DNA of 64,000 bases. It comes from an uncultured Granulosicoccus sp. (lineage in GTDB: Bacteria > Pseudomonadota > Gammaproteobacteria > Granulosicoccales > Granulosicoccaceae). The stretch is from assembly GCA_937924505.1 (NCBI GenBank), contig CALDSR010000005.1:20082-84081 (forward strand). Direction: 5' to 3'. A program made the position numbers and the translations under genes. The notes beneath the pieces were generated by a model, which saw only the letters and a list, made by a program, of their open reading frames with translations, did no database searches and was not told the DNA's origin. Each line of letters begins with the position of its first letter. Positions within the stretch are counted from its first letter, which is position 1. Shown here one piece after another: positions 16,775 to 25,268 of the stretch.

Positions 16775-18001
16775 GTGGCCGCCTTCGAATACCTTGCCCT
16801 CGATGATCGTGGTCGCGAAAAAAAGGGTGTATTGGAAGCAGATACAGCGCGTCTCGCACGCCAGCTGTTGCGCCAGCAAAGCCTGACACCACTGGAAGTT
16901 GCGGAGGCTTCCTCACGCGAAAAAGACTCGTCAAAAGGTAGCACCAATAAACATAGCTTTCGTGGTGGTATCAAAACCAATGATCTCGCCCTGCTGACTC
17001 GTCAGATTGCGACCTTGAGCGCAGCCGGGACGCCATTGGAAGAATCGCTGTCGGCCGTTAGTCGACAAACCGAAAAACAACGCATCAAATCTTTGCTGTT
17101 GTCCGTGCGCGGCAAAGTCCTTGAGGGCCACAGCTTTGCGTCAGCATTAAAAGACTATCCGAAAGTCTTCCCTGAGATTTATCAAGCGACTGTTGCTGCA
17201 GGCGAACAATCCGGACATCTTGACGCCGTCCTCGAACGTCTTGCGGATTACACTGAAGAGAAACAGGCGGCCAACGCTACGGTCAAAAAGGCATTGATCT
17301 ACCCCAGCATGCTGGTTATTGCATCAATTCTTATCGTTGGCTTCCTCCTCGCCTATGTTGTTCCCCAGGTGGTACAAGTGTTCGACGGATTGGATCAGGA
17401 ACTACCAGCCCTGACACAGGGCATGTTGGCAGCCAGCGCCTTCGTCCGCGAATGGGGTCTTTTGGTGGTAATCGTCATGGTCATCGCAATCATCCTGTTC
17501 CAACGCGCCATGCGCGGCGAGGCTTTTAAAACAAGAATTCACAGTTATCTGTTGAAGCTGCCGTTGTTCAAACGCTTGATCCGCGGCTTTAACACGGCAC
17601 AGTTCGCCCGCACCTTAAGCATCCTCGCAGCCAGTGGTGTACCGGTGCTTGAAGCACTCGACATCAGCTCGCAAGTCATAACCAACCGTCCGATGCGCCA
17701 AGCGGTAAACACCGCTGCCACCCAAGTCAGAGAAGGCTCAACCCTACACAGCGCATTGGAGCGAACCGGCTACTTCCCGCCCATGTTGTTACACCTGATT
17801 GCCAGTGGTGAGCAATCAGGTCAACTGGACACCATGCTCGAAAAAGCGGCCACCCATCAGGAACGCGAACTCAATGGATTGATGTCGATATTTCTCGGTT
17901 TGTTCGAACCGGTCATCATATTGATCATGGGGGGCATTGTATTGACCATCGTCCTCGGCATCCTGCTACCGATCTTTGAGATGAATCAGCTAGTCAACTA
18001 G
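16775..18001 (+). CDS. gspF: type II secretion system inner-membrane platform protein GspF
   Basis: 408 aa, GTG start immediately after the gspE stop. Begins 'AAFEYLALDDRGREKKGVLEADTARLARQLLRQQ', the usual GspF N-terminus, then two T2SSF domains ('LALLTRQIATLSAAGTPLEESL' at about 70 and 'FARTLSILAASGVPVLEAL' at about 274) and three membrane helices (about 175-200, 225-248, 375-400). The inner-membrane platform couples GspE to pseudopilin assembly. No gspG-N genes follow: the next genes are on the opposite strand. Confidence 0.95.
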   Translation: MAAFEYLALDDRGREKKGVLEADTARLARQLLRQQSLTPLEVAEASSREKDSSKGSTNKHSFRGGIKTNDLALLTRQIATLSAAGTPLEESLSAVSRQTEKQRIKSLLLSVRGKVLEGHSFASALKDYPKVFPEIYQATVAAGEQSGHLDAVLERLADYTEEKQAANATVKKALIYPSMLVIASILIVGFLLAYVVPQVVQVFDGLDQELPALTQGMLAASAFVREWGLLVVIVMVIAIILFQRAMRGEAFKTRIHSYLLKLPLFKRLIRGFNTAQFARTLSILAASGVPVLEALDISSQVITNRPMRQAVNTAATQVREGSTLHSALERTGYFPPMLLHLIASGEQSGQLDTMLEKAATHQERELNGLMSIFLGLFEPVIILIMGGIVLTIVLGILLPIFEMNQLVN

Positions 18002-18044
18002 CGCCAAGCGTTTCCTCAACGCTGGAACGGCAATCACCACCTTG

Positions 18045-18075
18045 ACGACTACTGTCAGGCGAGACAGCCAGTCGT
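18045..18075. terminator. bulged hairpin between convergent gspF and the ppk2 operon
   Basis: Arms 18045-18050/18070-18075 and 18053-18056/18063-18066 pair around a small internal loop and a 6-nt apical loop. It lies between converging transcription units and may serve both. Confidence 0.45.
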
Positions 18076-18374
18076 TACTTTCGACGGAACGGAATAATAT
18101 CCGCGCCAGCAGCGGGACGGCATTCCATTTCAGCTTTGGCTGGCGCAAAAGGCCATTCCATCGTTTCGTCCATTTCCTCACAGGCGCGACGCATCATGAA
18201 ATCGGAAATTTCGATTTCCTGGTCATTGTCATCAATCATGGCCGCATAGCTGATCGCGTCCGGCAACGGCACAAGCGTCGCAACTGCTGGCATTCTGATC
18301 TCGTTCATCATGTCCACATTCCAACTCCCAAAAGGCAACCCTTCAAACGCAAATCCCTGACCAACTTCGGTCAT
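18075..18374 (-). CDS. small acidic protein of unknown function
   Basis: 99 aa. I do not recognise a family. It is supported by translation coupling: its ATG overlaps the ppk2 stop in an ATGA arrangement. The sequence is acidic in the middle ('MIDDNDQEIEISDF', 'ACEEMDETMEWPF') with many Met residues (9 of 99) and a basic end ('IIPFRRK'). No signal peptide or membrane helix. Position in the msrA-ppk2 unit suggests a stress-related role, but that is only context. Confidence 0.6.
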   Translation of the reverse strand: MTEVGQGFAFEGLPFGSWNVDMMNEIRMPAVATLVPLPDAISYAAMIDDNDQEIEISDFMMRRACEEMDETMEWPFAPAKAEMECRPAAGADIIPFRRK

Positions 18375-19237
18375 TCGTCGTACAGGTGTGCAATATATTC
18401 CTCGAACTGCGCAATTTCCTCCGGTGACTTGGTAGGAAATCGCAACTGTAATGCCGCCATCGTCTTTGCGATGATCTTTGCAACACAGACCCGCATGAAT
18501 CGCTTGTTGTCTGCCGGAATGGCAAACCAGGGTGCATGCGGTGTCGAGGTTTCATTTAGCAGGCTTTCATAGGCCTGCATGTAGTCGCTCCAGCGAGTTC
18601 TTTCGGAAAGATCGCTTTTCGAAAACTTCCAGTACTTCTCGGGTGTCGTCAGTCGTTGCAGAAATCGTTCCTTTTGCTCTTCCTGAGACACGTTCAACCA
18701 GAACTTCAAAATGATTGTTCCGTTTCGCGTCAAATGTTTTTCATGATCACGAATCGATTCAAAACGTTGTTGCCAGATAGCGTTTTCATCCACGTTCGGC
18801 AAACGCTGTTTGGCCAAAAATTCGGGGCGTACGCGGACCGCCAGCACCTCTTCGTAGTAACTCCGATTGAAAATGCCGATGCGCCCACGCTCAGGCAAAC
18901 GCCGGCTCGTGCGCCACAGCCAATCGTGCTGCAGCTCTTCGGACGAGGGTGCTTTGAACGAAGACACCTGACAGCCCGCGGGATTAACTCCGCTCATGAC
19001 TGCTCTTATGGTGCCATCTTTACCTGCTGCATCCATGGCCTGGAAAACCAGCAATACCGCGTAGCGATCGTCGGCATAAAGCGTTTTTTGTAATTCGCTG
19101 ATCTGCTCGACATACTGAGACAGTTGCTTTTCCAGTGATTTTTTTGAGTCGACATCATCTGGTGCTGCGCTGGACTGCTCATCCACGACGAAGCTGCCAT
19201 CAAACGGAACGGTGTAATCTGAGCTTGGCGGATTCAC
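18371..19237 (-). CDS. ppk2: polyphosphate kinase 2 family protein
   Basis: 288 aa. PPK2 P-loop kinase: '[33 protein letters not shown]' region (about 63-95) holds the Walker A variant G-K-D-G, '[20 protein letters not shown]' the Walker B region with the conserved R/S-Y-Y-E, and '[36 protein letters not shown]' is the conserved C-terminal block. One-domain length fits class I or III enzymes that phosphorylate nucleoside (di)phosphates with polyphosphate. Start overlaps the msrA stop by 4 bases; stop overlaps the next small gene. Confidence 0.92.
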   Translation of the reverse strand: MNPPSSDYTVPFDGSFVVDEQSSAAPDDVDSKKSLEKQLSQYVEQISELQKTLYADDRYAVLLVFQAMDAAGKDGTIRAVMSGVNPAGCQVSSFKAPSSEELQHDWLWRTSRRLPERGRIGIFNRSYYEEVLAVRVRPEFLAKQRLPNVDENAIWQQRFESIRDHEKHLTRNGTIILKFWLNVSQEEQKERFLQRLTTPEKYWKFSKSDLSERTRWSDYMQAYESLLNETSTPHAPWFAIPADNKRFMRVCVAKIIAKTMAALQLRFPTKSPEEIAQFEEYIAHLYDE

Positions 19238-19914
19238 ACGAACACCTCTCGCGTCACCAGCGCAGGCGGATCGTTTGAATTAATGATGCAACGGATGCCT
19301 GTCCCTTGCATGCTGCAATACCCGTTCGGGTTCTTGTGCAGATACTGCTGATGGAAATCCTCAGCGTAATAGAACGTTGACGCCGGGAGAATTTCTGTTG
19401 TAATCGGTGCACACCCTTGCGCTAACAAGGCTGACTGGTAGGCATCTCTGGACGCGCAGGCCAGCGTTCTTTGATCATCGCAGTTGGTATAGATGCCGGA
19501 CCGATACTGGCTGCCTCGGTCAGGGCCCTGTTGCATGCCCTGAGTCGGATCGTGCGATTCCCAGAACAAACGCAGCAGATCATTAAAGCTGATGATCCGC
19601 GCATCAAAGATAACCTGCACGACTTCATTATGACCAGTCAAGCCACTGCAAACTTCATCGTAGGTCGGATTTGACGTGTACCCGCCCGAGTAGCCAGCCG
19701 CGGTTGTGTAGACACCTGGCAGTTGCCAGAAGAGACGCTCAACACCCCAGAAGCAACCCATGCCAAACAAGGCGCTATCGAGATCAGCCGGAAAGGGGCC
19801 AGACATCGGATTCAGGGTGACCAGATGTCGCGGCGCAACCGCTACCGGCACATCACGCCCCGGCAAGGGATCTGCCGCGTTGCATGTCGCCGTTTTGTGG
19901 TTATGGCCGTACAT
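19234..19914 (-). CDS. msrA: peptide methionine sulfoxide reductase MsrA
   Basis: 226 aa from ATG 19914; a GTG at 19956 would add 14 residues and cannot be excluded. Catalytic motif '[19 protein letters not shown]' (Cys near 55), '[26 protein letters not shown]', '[26 protein letters not shown]' and '[29 protein letters not shown]' with C-terminal recycling cysteines. The N-terminal '[13 protein letters not shown]' matches the extended enterobacterial-type MsrA. Reduces methionine-S-sulfoxide in proteins. First gene of a three-gene overlapping operon with ppk2. Confidence 0.95.
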   Translation of the reverse strand: MYGHNHKTATCNAADPLPGRDVPVAVAPRHLVTLNPMSGPFPADLDSALFGMGCFWGVERLFWQLPGVYTTAAGYSGGYTSNPTYDEVCSGLTGHNEVVQVIFDARIISFNDLLRLFWESHDPTQGMQQGPDRGSQYRSGIYTNCDDQRTLACASRDAYQSALLAQGCAPITTEILPASTFYYAEDFHQQYLHKNPNGYCSMQGTGIRCIINSNDPPALVTREVFV

Positions 19915-20038
19915 GAGGGTAGTCGAGATTACCTGTGTTTTCCGAGACTTCCGCACATTACCTAATGAGCCTTAAACGAACCTGAAAGCGTGGCAACAAG
20001 TTCGCGACTTTGGGGTTATCCGAGACTGTGGTAAAGTT

Positions 20039-20056
20039 TTCCGAAACGTTTCGGAA
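20039..20056. promoter_or_regulatory. LacI-type operator, 18-bp perfect palindrome
   Basis: TTCCGAAAC joined to GTTTCGGAA: perfect dyad with the central CG and AAACGTTT core typical of LacI/PurR-family operators. It ends 12 bases before the regulator's ATG, so it would block transcription or early translation of lacI and the genes behind it (autoregulation plus control of the transport operon). Confidence 0.8.
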
Positions 20057-20068
20057 CGAACGCCAACG

Positions 20069-21109
20069 ATGAAATCGAAAGAGCGAAATGGGAGTCTCAA
20101 GCAACTGGCTCGCGAGCTGGACCTGTCTGTAACCACCGTCTCACGCGCTCTCGGCGGTTATAGCGATGTGGCCGAAACCACTCGCCGACGGGTTCTTGAA
20201 GCTGCCGATCGTGTCAATTATGTACCGAATTCAGCCGGCAAGATGTTGGTCACAGGGCGCTCGGGATTTATCGGACTTTTATTGCCATTGCGCGATGCGC
20301 AGTTTCTGGACCCCTTTCTCGGCGAATTCATCATGGGGCTGAGCGAAGGGCTGCATGCCCGCGGGCGAGATTTGTTCATGGCCACCGCCCCGGCAAGCCA
20401 GACAGAACTTGCCGTGCTCAAACATGTTGTCGAATCCGGACGCGCAGACGGTATGGTGCTGACGCGAATCGCCGAAGATGACGAACGTGTCCGCTACTTG
20501 AGCGAGCGCGGTTTTCCATTCGTCACCCATGGCCGTACTCTGGGTTCAGAGCACGCTTACCACTGGATCGATACAGATGGCGGCCAGGCATTTAATGATG
20601 CATTTGCATTGTTGTACGAATCAGGACATCGCAAGCTTGCCATGGTGTCAATCAGCGAACCCATGTCGTTTCGTTACTTCCGTGAACAAGGGCTTGAGCA
20701 GGCTATCGTTGATTGCGGCGACAGCAACGTCTCATTGACGACACATCATGTACCGCGCTTCGACAAAGTAAAACGTGCGCAAGCCATCACGACCTTGTTA
20801 GCTGCCGAAGATCGACCAACCGCGGTGCTGGCCCTGACCGATGAAATCGCCTTGTCGGTGTTACAACAAGCTTCAAGTATGGGTATTCGCGTGCCGGAAG
20901 ATCTATCCGTTGTCGGCTTTGACAACATCCCCGCCGCAGCTTTTGCCCCGCCCGGCTTGACCACCTTTGATCAGCATATTCAACAATGCGCGGAGCTACT
21001 GGCGGCCGAGTTGCTTGACGCGATGGATGGAAAAGAAAGCGTAAAGAACAAGCTGATTCAACCCACACTCATAAAAAGAGGTAGCCACGCGATGGCACCT
21101 TCGCACTGA
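20069..21109 (+). CDS. LacI-family transcriptional regulator of the ABC/GH63 operon
   Basis: 346 aa. N-terminal LacI helix-turn-helix 'LKQLARELDLSVTTVSRALGGYSDVAETTRRRVLEAADRVNYVPNSAGKML' (about 10-60) including the hinge helix, then a periplasmic-binding-protein-like sensor domain ('GFIGLLLPLRDAQFLDPFLGEFIMGL', 'HWIDTDGGQAF', 'LALTDEIALSVLQQASSMGIRVPEDLSVVGFDNIPAAAFAPPGLTTFDQ'). It sits first in a same-strand run with the ABC transporter, GH63 enzyme and sugar isomerase, and has its own palindromic operator just upstream. It is probably a repressor released by the imported sugar or a breakdown product. Confidence 0.93.
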   Translation: MKSKERNGSLKQLARELDLSVTTVSRALGGYSDVAETTRRRVLEAADRVNYVPNSAGKMLVTGRSGFIGLLLPLRDAQFLDPFLGEFIMGLSEGLHARGRDLFMATAPASQTELAVLKHVVESGRADGMVLTRIAEDDERVRYLSERGFPFVTHGRTLGSEHAYHWIDTDGGQAFNDAFALLYESGHRKLAMVSISEPMSFRYFREQGLEQAIVDCGDSNVSLTTHHVPRFDKVKRAQAITTLLAAEDRPTAVLALTDEIALSVLQQASSMGIRVPEDLSVVGFDNIPAAAFAPPGLTTFDQHIQQCAELLAAELLDAMDGKESVKNKLIQPTLIKRGSHAMAPSH

Positions 21110-21183
21110 ATTCTGCTTCATGCGACCGCATGAAACATTAAGCAAAAGTTGCCACTCAAGGCAGCGCACTATTGGAGAGAGCT

Positions 21184-22455
21184 ATGAAGTTAAGAAAAGC
21201 CACCTTGACGGTAGCCCTGGCAGCAGGGGTGAGTGCCGTCGGTACTCAGTCGGCAAATGCCGAGGATGTACTGTTCTGGTCAACGCAGGCAAACCCTGTC
21301 GAAGAAGCACAAGCGATGCGTGAAAGCGTACTCGCGGGTTTCGAAGGTGAAGTTGATTTTCAACCCAGTGACACGGGGCCCTGGTTGACGCGCCTTCAGG
21401 CGGAATTACAAGCAGGCTCGGGGAAAATCGGTGTTATCGGATCATTGCACGGCAATCTGATTTCACTGGGCGACGACATGGCTGACTTGTCCGATGTCGC
21501 GACAGATGGCGTTAACAGTACGTTTCTCGAGCTGGGTAAATTAGGTACGTCCGAACAGAAGTACATCCCCTGGATGCAAGCGACATACGTCATGGCAGCT
21601 AACAAGAAAGCACTTGAGCATTTGCCCGATGGTGCCGACATCAATGCACTGACGTATGATCACCTGATTGCCTGGGCCAAGAACATGGCCGATGCATCGG
21701 GATCGCCTAAATTCGGTTTTCCAGCCGGCCCCAAGGGTCTGAAGCATCGCTTCTTTCAGGGTTATCTCTATCCATCATTTACCAATTCGATGGTGTCGAA
21801 GTTTCGTTCCGCTGAAGCCGAAGGTGCCTGGAATGCATTCAAGGAACTGTGGTCCTACACCAACCCGGCTTCCACTGGCTACTCGTTCATGCAAGAGCAG
21901 CTGTTGACCGAAGAAGTCTGGGTCGCGTTTGACCATACATCGCGTCTGGCGGATGCCTTCAACCAACGTCCTGACGACTTCATAGCCTTCCCGGCACCTG
22001 CGGGCCCGACAGGGCGCGGATTCATGCCAGTGGTTGTGGGTATAGCCGTGCCTTCAACGGCGCCTGACATGGATGCAGCAAAGCGTCTGGTTTCTTATCT
22101 GGTTGACCCTGCCACACAAATTGAAACCTTGAAAGCCACCAACTTCTTTCCCGTGGTTGACCTGGAACTGCCCGAAGACATGCCTGCTGCCGTGCGCATC
22201 AATGGTGCCGCCATTGCAACAATGAGTGGCTCAGCTGATGCAAATCCGGGGTTACTGCCGGTTGGTCTCGGTGATCTTGGCGGCAAGTTCAATGCTGTCT
22301 ATGTAGACGCCTTCGAGCGTATCGTTCTGGCCGGTCAGGACGTGCGAGAGGTCCTTGATGACCAGGCCGATACCCTGCGCTCGATCATGGAAGAAGCTGG
22401 TGCACCTTGTTGGGCACCTGATCCGGCCTCAGACGGCCCTTGCCCTGTCGAGTAA
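21184..22455 (+). CDS. ABC transporter sugar-binding protein
   Basis: 423 aa from ATG 21184, preceded by GGAGAGA. Signal peptide (Lys-rich start, 'TLTVALAAGVSAVGTQSANA'). Extracellular solute-binding family 1 fold: 'VLFWSTQANPVEEAQAMRESVLAGFEGEVDFQ', 'WLTRLQAELQAGSGKIGVIGSLHG', 'KYIPWMQATYVMAANKKALEHLP', 'WVAFDHTSRLADAF', 'ATNFFPVV'. The C-terminus has two cysteines ('PCWAPDPASDGPCP') likely to form a disulfide in the periplasm. Ligand not readable from sequence; the GH63 and mannose-isomerase neighbours suggest a glycosylglycerate. Confidence 0.9.
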   Translation: MKLRKATLTVALAAGVSAVGTQSANAEDVLFWSTQANPVEEAQAMRESVLAGFEGEVDFQPSDTGPWLTRLQAELQAGSGKIGVIGSLHGNLISLGDDMADLSDVATDGVNSTFLELGKLGTSEQKYIPWMQATYVMAANKKALEHLPDGADINALTYDHLIAWAKNMADASGSPKFGFPAGPKGLKHRFFQGYLYPSFTNSMVSKFRSAEAEGAWNAFKELWSYTNPASTGYSFMQEQLLTEEVWVAFDHTSRLADAFNQRPDDFIAFPAPAGPTGRGFMPVVVGIAVPSTAPDMDAAKRLVSYLVDPATQIETLKATNFFPVVDLELPEDMPAAVRINGAAIATMSGSADANPGLLPVGLGDLGGKFNAVYVDAFERIVLAGQDVREVLDDQADTLRSIMEEAGAPCWAPDPASDGPCPVE

Positions 22456-22476
22456 AGCTGTCAGGTTCTTACCAAG

Positions 22477-22504
22477 CCGGGCTACGGCGCAAGTCGTAGC
22501 TCGG
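22477..22504 (+). promoter_or_regulatory. GCAA-tetraloop hairpin between binding-protein and permease genes
   Basis: 12-bp stem (22477-22488 with 22493-22504, two G-U pairs) closed by GCAA. It lies in the only sizeable gap of the transporter operon. As known for REP hairpins between malE and malF, such a structure can stabilise the upstream mRNA and give more binding protein than permease. Confidence 0.6.
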
Positions 22505-22537
22505 CGCTTACCAAGCGCATAGCGGCAAGCTGATTCA

Positions 22538-23386
22538 ATGTACCCACGCACATTACCCTATCTGTTGCTGCTGCCCGCAGCGATCATTCTGTGTGTGTTT
22601 TTTTTGTATCCCTTCCTGCTGGTTGCCTGGCAGGCCATGTTCACGGATAACGGAGAACTGACGGGCGAGTACTTCGCAGACATGGTAGGGCATTGGAAAT
22701 TCGAGAGTGCTCTGACGAACACTTTGTTGCTTACCTTGTTTGTGGTACCGATTCAGACAGCGCTCGCGTTGTACATGGCGACGCTGGTCACCGGCATGAA
22801 GAAAGGGCGCGATGTCTTTCTTTATATCTGGACAATTCCACTCGGCATTTCGGATCTTGCCGCAGGCATTATCTGGCTGGCCATCTTTGACCAGACCGGG
22901 TTCTTGAACAGCTTGATGCACACCCTTGGGTTTATCGAACAACCAACAACATTTCTCGGCTATCAATCGAAGACAACTATTTTCGTGGCAATCGTGCTGG
23001 CGGAAGTGTGGCGTGCGACGGCAATCATGCTGGTCATTCTGGTTGCGGGGATGGGATTGATTCCCAAGGAATATTATGAATGCGCGGAGGTCTTTGGCGC
23101 GACGCGTTGGAAGCAATTTACGCGTATCACCTTGCCATTACTCAAGCCGAGTTTGCAGACCGCGCTGATTCTGCGAGTCATTCTCGCATTCGAAGTCTTT
23201 GCCGTTGTCGCCACACTTGGCGGCACCAACCTGCCGGTGTTAATGGGCGAAGTTTATACCTGGCAATTTGATTTACGTGACGGACACGTAGCCGCAGCGT
23301 ATGCCTTGGTGATTCTTGGTATATCCATCCTGTGCACCTTGATCATCATGTGGGCCTTGCGCACACCGAGGGAGGCTCGAATATGA
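22538..23386 (+). CDS. ABC sugar transporter permease (MalF-like)
   Basis: 282 aa with six predicted membrane helices, first 'YLLLLPAAIILCVFFLYPFLLVAW'. The EAA-type cytoplasmic loop is 'YYECAEVFGATRWKQFTRITLPLLKPSL' (about 186-213), which contacts the ATPase. Inner-membrane subunit of a carbohydrate-uptake-1 importer. Its stop overlaps the next permease start (ATGA). Confidence 0.93.
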   Translation: MYPRTLPYLLLLPAAIILCVFFLYPFLLVAWQAMFTDNGELTGEYFADMVGHWKFESALTNTLLLTLFVVPIQTALALYMATLVTGMKKGRDVFLYIWTIPLGISDLAAGIIWLAIFDQTGFLNSLMHTLGFIEQPTTFLGYQSKTTIFVAIVLAEVWRATAIMLVILVAGMGLIPKEYYECAEVFGATRWKQFTRITLPLLKPSLQTALILRVILAFEVFAVVATLGGTNLPVLMGEVYTWQFDLRDGHVAAAYALVILGISILCTLIIMWALRTPREARI

Positions 23387-24183
23387 CGTTGTCGAGAATC
23401 ATTTCGCACGGCGCAATCGTTATCCTCTGCCTGTGGGTGCTGGTCCCCATTTACCTTCTGCTGGTCAATACATTTTCATCACCGGCTGATGTATCCGCTT
23501 TTCCAAAGAAGTTGATTCCGCCGATGGATACCGAAAGCATCAACTTCTTCATGAACTATCACGGGGTCGGGATGGCGCTATGGAGTTCGTTGAAGGTTGC
23601 CTTTATCACCATGATTCTCTCCATCGGCGCAGGTGCTCCCGCCGGCTATGCGCTGTCGCGATTTGATTTTCGCGGCAAGGGCACATTTCGCGTACTGGTC
23701 ATGATGACACGCGCGTTCCCCTTGCCATTGTTGGCACTGCCACTTGCCGTCATGTACATCCGCATCGGGCTTGACGACTCCGTACTTGGCCTGGCTATCA
23801 TTCATACCGTTCTCGCCTTACCGTTCGCGGTGCTGATTACCTACTCCTTGTTTTCGGGAATTCCCATCGAACTTGAAGAGGCTGCATGGACCTTGGGCTG
23901 CAACCGACTGCAGGCTTTTGTAAAAGTTATTTTTCCACTGGTATTGCCGGGTCTTGCAGCCTCAGCTGTTTTCGCATTCGTTATTTCCTGGAATGAGGTG
24001 TTTGCAGCTTCGGTGCTGACGATCGAGAATCGGACCTTGCCAGCATTTCTGATGCAGAGCTTGGGTACCTCACCTTTGCATCTGAAGTTTGCCGGCGGTG
24101 CCGTGATGGTATTGCCAGCACTCATTTTTATTTTTCTTGTGCGTAAATACCTCTTTTCGATGTGGGGCATTGCCAACCGCTAG
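23383..24183 (+). CDS. ABC sugar transporter permease (MalG-like)
   Basis: 266 aa from ATG 23383, with GGGAGG just upstream and a 4-base overlap with the previous permease. Six membrane helices; 'LPIYLLLVNTFSS'-type first segment (here 'VPIYLLLVNTFSSPADVSAFPKKLIPP'), and EAA loop 'IPIELEEAAWTLGCNRLQAFVKVIFPLVLPGL' (about 165-196). The pair forms the translocation pore. Confidence 0.93.
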   Translation: MTLSRIISHGAIVILCLWVLVPIYLLLVNTFSSPADVSAFPKKLIPPMDTESINFFMNYHGVGMALWSSLKVAFITMILSIGAGAPAGYALSRFDFRGKGTFRVLVMMTRAFPLPLLALPLAVMYIRIGLDDSVLGLAIIHTVLALPFAVLITYSLFSGIPIELEEAAWTLGCNRLQAFVKVIFPLVLPGLAASAVFAFVISWNEVFAASVLTIENRTLPAFLMQSLGTSPLHLKFAGGAVMVLPALIFIFLVRKYLFSMWGIANR

Positions 24184-24196
24184 CGGGGAGATATCC

Positions 24197-25264
24197 ATGG
24201 CTGAAATCAACATCAAGCAGGTTGCCAAACAGTTCGGCAAGACACATGCGCTTCATTCGATCGATCTGACCATCGCCGATCAGGAATTTCTGGTATTGCT
24301 TGGTGCCTCAGGTTGTGGCAAGACAACATTGCTGCGCATTATTGCAGGCCTTGAGACAGCCACAAACGGCGAAGTATCGATAGGCGGGAAACGGGTTGAT
24401 CAGCTACCACCCCGGCATCGCGGTATCGCCATGGTATTCCAGAACTACGCGGTATTCCCTCATCTGACGGTGTTTGAAAATATCGCTTTTGGATTACGCA
24501 TGGCGAAGTTGGACCAAACCACAGTAGACAGACGTGTAAGACGAACGGCCGAACTGATGCACATTGAGCAGTTGCTTGAGCGTTATTCGGGTCAATTGAG
24601 CGGCGGCCAACGTCAACGCGTTGCGGTGGCCAGAGCGTTGGCGACCGAACCGGCAGTTCTGTTGATGGATGAACCCCTGTCGAACCTTGATGCCTTATTG
24701 AGAATGGAGATGCGGGCAGAGCTTAAAAGCGTCCTGGCACAAAGCAAGACGACAACCGTTTATGTCACCCATGATCAAGTTGAAGCAATGAGTATGGCCG
24801 ATCGTATTGCCGTCATGCATGGTGGGCAGATCGTTCAAGCGGCATCGGCGGTGGATGTCTATCGCAATCCTGCAACGCAATTTGTTGGATCCTTTATAGG
24901 CAATCCGCCCATGAATTTTCTCGATGGCAGCTCATCAGGTGATGGTCAATGGTCAGTCGCGGGGGGGCGCTATCAGGGACCAGCATCCCTGCAGAAAATA
25001 CAGTTTGCGATACGCCCCGAGGATCTGGAAGTTTGTGGCATCAACGACGAAGTCGTCAAAAGAAGTGACACATTTGCAGCCAAGGTCCGAGTGCTTGAAC
25101 CGCTGGGATCGCATCTTCTGGCAAGTTGCAAGGTTGACGATGCATTGTTTCGGGTTGTATTGGACAATAATGCGACAATACAGACGGGGGATGTTTTACA
25201 TATCAAACCAATAACCGAACGTATTCGCTGGTTTGATCCAAAAACAACATGTGCAGTGGCATAA
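24197..25264 (+). CDS. ABC sugar transporter ATP-binding protein (MalK/UgpC type)
   Basis: 355 aa from ATG 24197, preceded by GGGGAGA. Walker A 'GASGCGKTTLLRIIAGLE' (about 36), Q-loop 'FQNYAVFPHLTVFENI', signature 'LSGGQRQRVAVARAL' (about 134), Walker B 'LLMDEPLSNLDA', H-loop 'VYVTHDQVEAMSMADR', and a C-terminal regulatory TOBE/OB domain ('FAIRPEDLEV', 'VRVLEPLGSHLLASC'). This long form is typical of carbohydrate importers. Cytoplasmic energising subunit. Confidence 0.95.
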   Translation: MAEINIKQVAKQFGKTHALHSIDLTIADQEFLVLLGASGCGKTTLLRIIAGLETATNGEVSIGGKRVDQLPPRHRGIAMVFQNYAVFPHLTVFENIAFGLRMAKLDQTTVDRRVRRTAELMHIEQLLERYSGQLSGGQRQRVAVARALATEPAVLLMDEPLSNLDALLRMEMRAELKSVLAQSKTTTVYVTHDQVEAMSMADRIAVMHGGQIVQAASAVDVYRNPATQFVGSFIGNPPMNFLDGSSSGDGQWSVAGGRYQGPASLQKIQFAIRPEDLEVCGINDEVVKRSDTFAAKVRVLEPLGSHLLASCKVDDALFRVVLDNNATIQTGDVLHIKPITERIRWFDPKTTCAVA

Positions 25265-25268
25265 CACC

